The translations under genes and the position numbers were made by a program. Positions 1 through 4,632 of a stretch of DNA of 6,427 nucleotides are shown one piece after another (the first letter of the stretch is position 1; each line of letters begins with the position of its first letter). Origin of the DNA: Thiotrichaceae bacterium (GTDB lineage: Bacteria; Pseudomonadota; Gammaproteobacteria; Thiotrichales; Thiotrichaceae); contig JALVDQ010000490.1 of NCBI GenBank assembly GCA_027008885.1, positions 1 through 6,427 of the forward strand. Direction: 5' to 3'. The notes under the pieces are model-generated. The model saw only the letters and a program-made list of their open reading frames with translations. It was not told the DNA's origin and made no database searches.

Positions 1-83
1 AATCTTATTTATAGCGAACAAAAAACAAACTTTCAAGTTTTTTCTGTTAAAATGCCTTTTATCATTTTCTATAGAAAAAAACG

Positions 84-108
84 ATAAGCGTAGAAATGCT
101 TGTTTTTT
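84..108 (+). terminator. Possible intrinsic terminator of an off-window gene
   Basis: Bases 84-91 can pair with 96-103 (8 pairs, two of them G-U) around the four-base loop AGAA, and a T run follows (103-108). This is the form of a Rho-independent terminator read on the + strand, which would end a transcript entering from the left of the window. The minus strand also carries a T run shortly after the same stem, so it could act both ways. The stem has only a few G-C pairs, so it may be weak. No gene feeding into it is visible here. Confidence 0.4.
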
Positions 109-137
109 ACATTATGAGCTTATTTAAAAGTTGTTGT

Positions 138-163
138 AATTGTTTGAAAATAAACAAACAATT
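138..163. repeat. AT-rich perfect inverted repeat
   Basis: AATTGTTTG (138-146) and CAAACAATT (155-163) form a perfect 9-bp inverted repeat around an 8-base A/T loop. It lies between the terminator-like hairpin at 84-108 and the 6S RNA promoter. It could be a second weak terminator or a protein-binding site, and the sequence does not decide between these. The rest of 1-249 shows no ORF of useful length; it is simply A/T-rich intergenic DNA. Confidence 0.35.
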
Positions 164-249
164 TGATTTTCTCCTCATATAAGAAAATTATCTCAAGTGC
201 TAATTAATGAAAAAAAGAAGATATTGATCAAACTTTTATCATAAGACAC

Positions 250-278
250 TTAACAAACAGGCTGTTCTGTAATACTAT
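250..278 (+). promoter_or_regulatory. Sigma-70-type promoter of the 6S RNA gene
   Basis: TTAACA (250-255) matches the -35 consensus at five of six positions. It is followed by a 17-base spacer and TACTAT (273-278), which matches the -10 consensus at four of six. The predicted start falls around 285-289, just where the closing stem of the 6S RNA begins. The agreement between promoter spacing and RNA structure is the main support; no start site has been measured. Confidence 0.55.
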
Positions 279-288
279 CTTTACCACG

Positions 289-476
289 GGTGTCCTCTGG
301 GATATTCGGGAAGTAGATGGGTTAGTCCCTTGAGCCTAATTACATACCTCGGGAGTTCAAAGGGGTTCTGTGTGCATGACCGCTACGGTGGTAAGCCTGA
401 TGAATTTTCTTAGAACACCCACTTGAACCTAACGGTTCAAGGTCGATGTTTACTTCTCGATATTCTGGTAGACACC
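289..476 (+). ncRNA. ssrS: 6S RNA, regulator of sigma-70 RNA polymerase
   Basis: 6S RNA binds the housekeeping RNA polymerase holoenzyme by mimicking an open promoter and accumulates in stationary phase. Recognition rests on blocks remembered from E. coli ssrS: GGGTTAGTCCCTTGAGCC (319-336) against GGGCCAGTCCCCTGAGCC; a GTGCATGACCG block followed by GGTAAGCC (372-396); and the CTTGAACC-TAAC-GGTTCAAG hairpin (422-441), a perfect 8-bp stem in the same relative place. The ends close on each other: 289-294 GGTGTC pairs with 471-476 GACACC, with further pairing between 301-315 and 451-465, giving the long interrupted rod of the family. Length of about 188 nt agrees with the usual ~185. A T run (479-485) follows the 3' end. 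The common downstream partner ygfA is absent; the next gene is convergent. Exact ends are inferred from the stem. Confidence 0.9.
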
Positions 477-519
477 TATTTTTTTGCCTGCATTTGCCTG
501 CGCAATAATTGACAGACTC

Positions 520-1173
520 CTAAAACTCGCAACTCCGGGGAATTTTCTCCACATTTGTTTTTATATCAATTTCCCTGACCCACTCCATAACCGGTGCAGT
601 TGTACCGACTGGCTCATCATAGTCAATCCAGAAAACTTCCTTTTGTTTTTTGCGTGCCGTATATTTTGCATCGTATCCCAGAAACCTGATGTATTCCGCA
701 TGACGTCTGGCTTTATTCAAATCATCAAAAGAGCCTAGTGCAATGGCATTTTTATAGGGTCCTGAATTGATAATAAAATAGTTTTTGATTTCCTGCTTCT
801 GCAGATTTTTTACAACTTGTTCAGCTTCCTTTCTTGATGGTAGCGATTTTAAATACACCAGAAAATTTAATGTTTGCATCGTTTTCTGCTTTTTTATCGC
901 GGTTGCCAATCCATAATCATTGATTCGTCGCGAAATATAGCGTGCTGCTTTTAGCGTGCTAAACGGACCAAAGGTATAGCAATTGCTTAATGACGCCTGG
1001 TTTGCTGAATTTGTTTGCATTGGAAGCAGGCTAATACCAGGAATGCCTTCTTCGGTACTGGGGGGTGGTGTATAGGTATAGCGGGTAACCTGAGACCAGA
1101 CAAAATAAAAAACATTGAGGCTAAGCAAAAGAATAATCAGGTTTTTTAATATTCTGCTACTTTTAGTTGGCAT
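520..1173 (-). CDS. Membrane-anchored SPOR-domain protein
   Basis: This 217-residue protein has one hydrophobic segment at about residues 9-27 with basic residues before it (K4, R7, K10). That fits a signal anchor with the rest in the periplasm. A proline-rich linker (36-52) follows. The remainder resembles SPOR domains, which bind denuded glycan strands of peptidoglycan and often act at the division site. A full SPOR-like beta-alpha-beta unit spans about 104-172, with the second half opening at AIALGSFDDLNKARRHAEY (143-161). A further half unit (65-96, YTFGPF then an alpha helix) precedes it, so there are three related beta-alpha repeats. The last 45 residues are not recognised. It is the last gene of the cluster, 50 bases after coaX, and the order birA-coaX-SPOR is familiar from Pseudomonas. 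No strong Shine-Dalgarno sequence is seen; a GGGTAA lies about 8 bases before the ATG. The gene converges on the 6S RNA gene. Peptidoglycan binding is inferred from the family. Confidence 0.8.
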   Translation of the reverse strand: MPTKSSRILKNLIILLLSLNVFYFVWSQVTRYTYTPPPSTEEGIPGISLLPMQTNSANQASLSNCYTFGPFSTLKAARYISRRINDYGLATAIKKQKTMQTLNFLVYLKSLPSRKEAEQVVKNLQKQEIKNYFIINSGPYKNAIALGSFDDLNKARRHAEYIRFLGYDAKYTARKKQKEVFWIDYDEPVGTTAPVMEWVREIDIKTNVEKIPRSCEF

Positions 1174-1176
1174 AAT

Positions 1177-1186
1177 GGTAATTACC
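1177..1186. repeat. Perfect 10-bp palindrome before the SPOR gene
   Basis: GGTAATTACC is its own reverse complement and begins four bases upstream of the SPOR gene's ATG, overlapping its likely ribosome-binding region in the 50-base gap after coaX. A second short inverted repeat, TTAC-CCGGC-GTAA (1183-1195), overlaps it. Such a site could bind a dimeric regulator or fold in the mRNA over the start. A 10-bp palindrome can also occur by chance. Confidence 0.3.
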
Positions 1187-1223
1187 CGGCGTAATCCGTA
1201 ACCGCCCAGATTGCTCTGAGTCG

Positions 1224-2042
1224 TTACGCATAATGAATCTCTGAAATTATTTGTAATCCTTGCATAAGCAGATTCTTTTCTAATTGATATTCGCCGTCAA
1301 GATAAGGCAAAAGAAATTCAGCCGCTCCACCACAAATAAATTTGTTGATGCTGTTTACAGCAAAATTATCGCTAGCCTTGATCTGTTTTTCCATTTTTAA
1401 ACAAATATGCTCAATGGCACCCGCCAGTCCATAGATGCTTGCATTTGCAATGGCATCTGCGGTGTTGCTAGAAAACACTGAGGCTTGCCTTTTCATTTGA
1501 TTTTCCGGTTCTGCCCATGCCTGTAACTGCTGTGTATTTTGTAACAAGCTGCGACTACACAAATCCACGCCGGGTAATATTAATCCACCCAGATGGTTTC
1601 CCTGTGGATCAACCGCATCAATGGTGGTTGCTGTCCCCGAATCAATAATAATACAGGCTTTTCTATCAGTCTGTCGCTTATTATTTAAATGGTAAGCGGC
1701 TATCATGGCGAGCAGACGGTCAGCCCCCAGTTTATGCGGTTCAGTATAAGCATTTGTAATCCCTGCGAGAAACTTTTGTGACTTGACTTGCAGAAATTTT
1801 AAAGAGTATTTTTTGGCAAGATGAGAAGCTGCCTGCTTAAATTTATCGCCCAAAACTGAAACCATCACTACGGCATCGCAACTATCCTGATTTTTCCTGA
1901 TCAGATTTTCAAACACCTGAACAGGCTCTTGCCTGCGATAAAATTCTCTTTGTTGCACGGAGAGGCTATGATTTTGCAAAAAAGCCCATTTAATACTGCT
2001 GTTTCCCGCGTCTACTAGAAGTATTCTGCTCACTGGATTCAA
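1224..2042 (-). CDS. coaX: Type III pantothenate kinase
   Basis: CoaX phosphorylates pantothenate using ATP, the first committed step of coenzyme A synthesis. It differs from CoaA in being a dimer of the ASKHA fold, insensitive to CoA feedback and dependent on a monovalent cation. The 272 residues show the family marks in order: the first phosphate-binding loop LLVDAGNSSIKW (8-19, with D11), the GADR motif (106-109, D108 being the expected catalytic base), IIIDSGTATTIDAV (131-144), the GGLILPG stretch (152-158), NTADAIANASIYGLAGAIE (193-211) and FICGGAAEFLLPYL (235-248). Length is normal (about 250-270). The start codon is TTG (2040-2042), with TAGG placed nine bases upstream; a GTG three codons later has no comparable ribosome-binding site. 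The start lies ten bases past the birA stop, so co-translation with birA is likely. Confidence 0.95.
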   Translation of the reverse strand: MNPVSRILLVDAGNSSIKWAFLQNHSLSVQQREFYRRQEPVQVFENLIRKNQDSCDAVVMVSVLGDKFKQAASHLAKKYSLKFLQVKSQKFLAGITNAYTEPHKLGADRLLAMIAAYHLNNKRQTDRKACIIIDSGTATTIDAVDPQGNHLGGLILPGVDLCSRSLLQNTQQLQAWAEPENQMKRQASVFSSNTADAIANASIYGLAGAIEHICLKMEKQIKASDNFAVNSINKFICGGAAEFLLPYLDGEYQLEKNLLMQGLQIISEIHYA

Positions 2043-2052
2043 TCTGCTATAC

Positions 2053-2820
2053 CTACACTGCCTGCCCGATATTCTTTAGCCTGATTTCAGCAGAAGAGAA
2101 ATAAATCTGTTTGGCGCTCATGCTCTCAATTATTCCCAGCCTTCCCTGTGAATCAATGCCGCTTACCTTACCTGCTAGTTCCTGCCCCTGATGTGTCAGG
2201 CTAACATGCTCACCATATAACATATCCCAGCATTTCCATTTCTCCATAAAAGCTTCAGGATTCAAGCTGTTAAAGCTGTTTAGATGTTGCTTCAGCTTAT
2301 TGATCAAACACACAATCAGATCATCTCTGACAATGATTTTTCCCGGCATTGCTTCATCAAGACTGACAATTTCCTGGTCGATAAGCTGTCGATCTTCTTT
2401 CGACATTTTCAGATTAAGCCCGATACCGATAACAACCCTGGCAGACTGGTTTAGTGTTTCAATCAGTACGCCACCCAGCTTTTTCTGTTGCCAGAAAATA
2501 TCGTTTGGCCATTTGATAGCATGATTTTCAAGCCCCACTTCTTGCAGGGTTTCAGCAATCGCTATTGCCACAACTAAACCCAGTAATGACCAGTTTTCAG
2601 TGACCTTGCCAAAACACCAGCAGAGTGAGAAATAAAGATTGCCCGTATCAGGCGAAACCCAGTTATTGCCCCTTCTGCCACGACCAGCGGTTTGCCTGTC
2701 GCTGATACAGACATCACCGCATTCGCCATGGGCGAGCAAATAACTATTGGTTGAATCAATAGAATCAAAGTGGCTGATATTGGTATTGCCTGTCTGTTGT
2801 TTGATGCGATCTAAATCCAT
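2053..2820 (-). CDS. birA: Biotin--protein ligase, catalytic-only form
   Basis: This cytosolic enzyme makes biotinyl-AMP from biotin and ATP and transfers biotin to a lysine of the biotin carboxyl carrier protein of acetyl-CoA carboxylase and similar enzymes. The 255 residues begin directly in the catalytic domain: SIDSTNSYLL (20-29), the adenylate loop QTAGRGRRGNNW (43-54, R49 matching E. coli R118), KWPND (103-107), KKLGGVLIE (113-121, K114 matching E. coli K183) and GIGLNL (132-137). A small C-terminal beta domain follows at about 203-250. The helix-turn-helix repressor domain of E. coli BirA (about 65 residues) is missing. This is a group I ligase, not expected to bind the bio operator. 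It begins with ATG eight bases after the transporter stop, and coaX follows ten bases later. Its Shine-Dalgarno is weak, which suggests translational coupling. Confidence 0.95.
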   Translation of the reverse strand: MDLDRIKQQTGNTNISHFDSIDSTNSYLLAHGECGDVCISDRQTAGRGRRGNNWVSPDTGNLYFSLCWCFGKVTENWSLLGLVVAIAIAETLQEVGLENHAIKWPNDIFWQQKKLGGVLIETLNQSARVVIGIGLNLKMSKEDRQLIDQEIVSLDEAMPGKIIVRDDLIVCLINKLKQHLNSFNSLNPEAFMEKWKCWDMLYGEHVSLTHQGQELAGKVSGIDSQGRLGIIESMSAKQIYFSSAEIRLKNIGQAV

Positions 2821-2828
2821 GGTAGTTA

Positions 2829-4034
2829 CTAATTTTGTAACAGCGGGGGTAAATATTTCCTGCGGATAAACCTGGAGGCTATTATAGCACCCACAAGCGC
2901 AATACCCGCCGAACCCAGAAAGGTCCAGGTTGAACCAAATGCTTCCCAGGCATTTCCGCTAAACCAGCTACCCAGCGCTCCTCCCAGACCAAAACTTAAA
3001 CCGGAATAAAGCGCCTGCCCGCGCCCCTGCAATTGCCCCGGAAACAGTAAATGAGTCAGGCTAATCGCACTCAGGTGGTACAGACCAAAGCTGGCAGCAT
3101 GTAATATCTGGGCAAATACAAGGGCAGCAAAAATATCCACCCAAAGAGCCAAAATAATCCAGCGTAATGCGGTGATAAGCAAGGCAATAACATATAAATT
3201 AAAAATGCCAAAACGGTGCAACAGCCTGTGCGCAAAAAGAAACAGCACAACCTCGGCAAGCACGCCCAGCGCCCACATATAACCAATCACATTTGCCGAA
3301 TAATGATGCTCATCAAGATAGATGCTGATAAATGTATAATAAGCACCATGACTCATAGTTTGCAAGGCACAGCTTAACAGCAGGACAATCACAATAGGAT
3401 ATTTTAGAACCTGTGTTATTTTCAGGGCTGAATCAACAACTATTTTGCCTGTTTTATGTTTATCCTGAATCAATAAACTGACCAGACCATTGGCGATCAG
3501 CAACGTAATTAATACAACGGGTAAAATTTTTATGCCGAGATGATCAATAACAAGCGGCAAGCTTGCAACCATCAGGATAAAACCAACCGATCCCCAAAGC
3601 CGGATATGACTGTAACGGTGAGTATCATCACCCAGATGATCCAGGGTCAGGGCTTCAAACAAGGGCAAACTGGAATTCCAGAAAAAACCAAAAATCCCCA
3701 TAATCAGAACCAGCCCCCAGTAACTTGAGTTAAAAAAGACCGCGCAAAAAGCCAGAACTGAAAGCAGGGTTGATGCCTGAATGATCACCAAACGTCTTTG
3801 AAAATGATCCGCTAACCAGCCCAGCAAATAGGGTGCTACAAGTTTGCTCAGCAAGACAATTGCCATCAACTCACCGATTTCAACCGAACTGAAACCAAGT
3901 GATTTTAAATAAGGCGGCCAATAGGGAACAAAAGCACCAAGTGCAGCAAAAAAGAAAAAATAATACGAAGACAAGCGTTGATAGATAAAAGCCTGTTTGT
4001 GTTTTTCTGATGCTTCAGATGCTAAAGGTGTCAT
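2829..4034 (-). CDS. MFS transporter of the HcaT/phenylpropionate-permease type
   Basis: This 401-residue inner-membrane carrier has twelve predicted membrane helices, at about 21-41, 55-75, 82-101, 106-125, 147-163, 169-189, then after a polar loop 214-237, 249-268, 277-295, 299-321, 341-361 and 370-389. GWLADHFQRR (72-81), after helix 2, is the usual major-facilitator loop motif. SSLPLFEALTLDHLG (121-135) and YSHIRLWGSVGFI (141-153) recall the 3-phenylpropionate transporter (HcaT, PPP) subfamily. Members of this subfamily are widespread with mostly unknown substrates, and no aromatic catabolism genes lie nearby, so the substrate here is unknown; proton symport is inferred from the family. 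It starts 15 bases after the ProRS-like gene with no obvious Shine-Dalgarno and ends eight bases before birA. Both spacings suggest a shared transcript. A biotin or pantothenate role would be guesswork from position only. Confidence 0.85.
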   Translation of the reverse strand: MTPLASEASEKHKQAFIYQRLSSYYFFFFAALGAFVPYWPPYLKSLGFSSVEIGELMAIVLLSKLVAPYLLGWLADHFQRRLVIIQASTLLSVLAFCAVFFNSSYWGLVLIMGIFGFFWNSSLPLFEALTLDHLGDDTHRYSHIRLWGSVGFILMVASLPLVIDHLGIKILPVVLITLLIANGLVSLLIQDKHKTGKIVVDSALKITQVLKYPIVIVLLLSCALQTMSHGAYYTFISIYLDEHHYSANVIGYMWALGVLAEVVLFLFAHRLLHRFGIFNLYVIALLITALRWIILALWVDIFAALVFAQILHAASFGLYHLSAISLTHLLFPGQLQGRGQALYSGLSFGLGGALGSWFSGNAWEAFGSTWTFLGSAGIALVGAIIASRFIRRKYLPPLLQN

Positions 4035-4049
4035 ATTAGTTGATTGTAT

Positions 4050-4418
4050 CTAGTTGTTCTTGAGAACACTCTTAAGAAATTCAATGCAATCGCTAATCTT
4101 AACCTTTAAAAATTCATCTGTCTGTAAATCCTTATACTCATAAACACCTGCTGACAAACTACGAGCAGAAATAACCAGACGATGTCGAATACCGAGAAGC
4201 TCAATGACCTCAAACATATTTCTCGGACGTTGCCCACGGTCATCCACCAGCACCGAAAAACCCTGCTCCTGCAGTTGAGCATACAGCCTGTCAGTTGCTT
4301 CTTTAACTTCTACAAAAGTAGCAGGTTGCATTGGTGCCAAAGCAATCTGAAAGCCACCTGCCTGTTCAAGCTGGTGACGAAGTTCGAGAATATTGGTTTG
4401 AGAAAGATAAATACCCAT
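4050..4418 (-). CDS. Stand-alone prolyl-tRNA synthetase anticodon-binding-like protein
   Basis: The 122 residues resemble the C-terminal anticodon-binding domain of bacterial prolyl-tRNA synthetase. GFQIALAPM (22-30) matches the family's PFQVAILPM, and the helix EATDRLYAQLQEQGFSVLVD (39-58) matches EKLYxELxxxGIEVLxD. DDRGQRPRNMFEVIELLGIRH (58-78) corresponds to [21 protein letters not shown], and the tail (DCIEFLKSVL) matches DIVEFL. The catalytic core (motifs 1 and 2) is absent, so it cannot charge tRNA. GIYLSQ at residues 2-7 faintly recalls the GIGVSR of synthetase motif 3, which could mean derivation from the 3' end of a proS copy; this is weak. The frame is intact and residues typical of the fold are kept, favouring a functional protein over a decaying fragment. 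Its ATG and the six-G tract before it lie inside one copy of a 29-bp direct repeat (4414-4442). The function is unknown; tRNA or ribonucleoprotein binding is an inference. Confidence 0.75.
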   Translation of the reverse strand: MGIYLSQTNILELRHQLEQAGGFQIALAPMQPATFVEVKEATDRLYAQLQEQGFSVLVDDRGQRPRNMFEVIELLGIRHRLVISARSLSAGVYEYKDLQTDEFLKVKISDCIEFLKSVLKNN

Positions 4419-4442
4419 CCCCCCTGTTTTTTACATATTTTT
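4414..4442 (-). repeat. 29-bp direct repeat, inner copy (ProRS-like gene start)
   Basis: This copy covers the A-rich leader, ACAGGGGGG and ATGGG on the minus strand. It matches 4598-4626 at 28 of 29 positions, with one C/T difference at 4434. It supplies the start codon of the ProRS-like gene. The G tract touches the ATG, closer than an ideal Shine-Dalgarno spacing. A TAA in frame just upstream (4431-4433) prevents read-in from upstream ORFs. Confidence 0.85.
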
Positions 4443-4455
4443 TGCGTAGTCTGTA

Positions 4456-4602
4456 TTAAATGAAACACAGCTGCGTAGGGTTGGTGTAGCCATGCGGAAC
4501 CAACCGAATCTGGTTGGTTGCGTAAACTCCACCAACCCTACATATTACGTTGCTCTGTCTTCTGCCTTCTGTCCTCTGTCCTCTGTCTTCTGATACACCC
4601 AT
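4456..4602 (-). CDS. 48-codon ORF composed of repeat DNA
   Basis: An ATG at 4600-4602, inside the outer copy of the 29-bp repeat, opens 48 codons ending in TAA (4456-4458). It begins MGVSEDRGQRTEGRRQ, read through the 7-bp tandem repeats, and continues through both REP units with a 3' end outside them. The start shares its leader, G tract and first two codons with the ProRS-like gene. It lies 30 bases after the hydrolase stop and 37 bases before the next gene start, in a different frame from it. The protein has no recognisable domain, no membrane segment and a basic first third. Most likely it is a by-product of repeat insertion next to a duplicated start site, possibly translated. Expression is unproven, so treat it as a doubtful gene. 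Confidence 0.25.
   Translation of the reverse strand: MGVSEDRGQRTEGRRQSNVICRVGGVYATNQIRLVPHGYTNPTQLCFI
4475..4541. repeat. BIME-like pair of inverted REP units
   Basis: Two REP-like units face each other. Unit 1 (4475-4505) starts with GTAG and folds by pairing GGTTGGT (4479-4485) with ACCAACC (4499-4505). Unit 2 (4512-4541) is the reverse orientation, folds by the same 7-bp stem (4512-4518 with 4532-4538) and ends in CTAC. Six bases separate them. As a whole the element has perfect 12-bp ends, GTAGGGTTGGTG and CACCAACCCTAC, so the entire 67 bp can also form one long hairpin. A 5' GTAG next to an imperfect palindrome is the hallmark of REPs mobilised by RAYT (TnpA-REP) transposases; no such gene is in the window. 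In the transcript it could stabilise the upstream mRNA or dampen expression of genes beyond it. Confidence 0.8.
4553..4594. repeat. Six tandem 7-bp repeats (CTCTGTC-type)
   Basis: Six units in a row: CTCTGTC, TTCTGCC, TTCTGTC, CTCTGTC, CTCTGTC, TTCTGAT. Position 1 alternates C/T, and only the last unit departs strongly. The block is pure pyrimidine plus G on the + strand and purine-rich on the minus (GACAGAG type). It fills the space between the REP pair and the outer 29-bp repeat. Because seven is not a multiple of three, any gain or loss of a unit shifts the frame of the small ORF that runs through it. Confidence 0.85.
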
Positions 4603-4626
4603 CCCCCCTGTTTTTTATATATTTTT
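4598..4626 (-). repeat. 29-bp direct repeat, outer copy
   Basis: This is the second copy of the sequence at 4414-4442, displaced by 184 bp and differing at one base (T at 4618). It begins six bases after the hydrolase stop codon and again provides ACAGGGGGG followed by ATGGG on the minus strand. The two copies bracket the REP pair and the 7-bp repeats. That fits either a target duplication around an insertion or a local tandem duplication in which one spacer was replaced. Confidence 0.85.
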
Positions 4627-4632
4627 ACATTT

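Noticed and set aside
1..240. A minus-strand gene start at the left edge
   Set aside because: Frames are short and interrupted, with no ribosome-binding site next to a start codon; base composition looks intergenic.
484..738. 84-codon + strand ORF overlapping the end of the SPOR gene
   Set aside because: It is antisense to a clear protein-coding frame, begins in the 6S 3' flank, has no ribosome-binding site and shows no domain.
4182..4463. 93-codon + strand ORF over the ProRS-like gene start
   Set aside because: It is antisense to a frame with clear ProRS similarity and ends in repeat flank; nothing supports it.
4475..4541. Classical Rho-independent terminator after the hydrolase
   Set aside because: The hairpins are strong but no T run follows on the minus strand, and the paired GTAG ends fit a REP/BIME better.
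4414..4626. CRISPR-like arrangement of the two 29-bp repeats
   Set aside because: There are only two copies with a 155-bp repetitive spacer, and the repeats coincide with start codons; no cas genes are present.
4610..4632. Promoter for the ProRS-like gene from the TATATA-like run on the minus strand
   Set aside because: No acceptable -35 element lies 16-18 bases upstream, and the A/T run is part of the 29-bp repeat; it is better read as leader.
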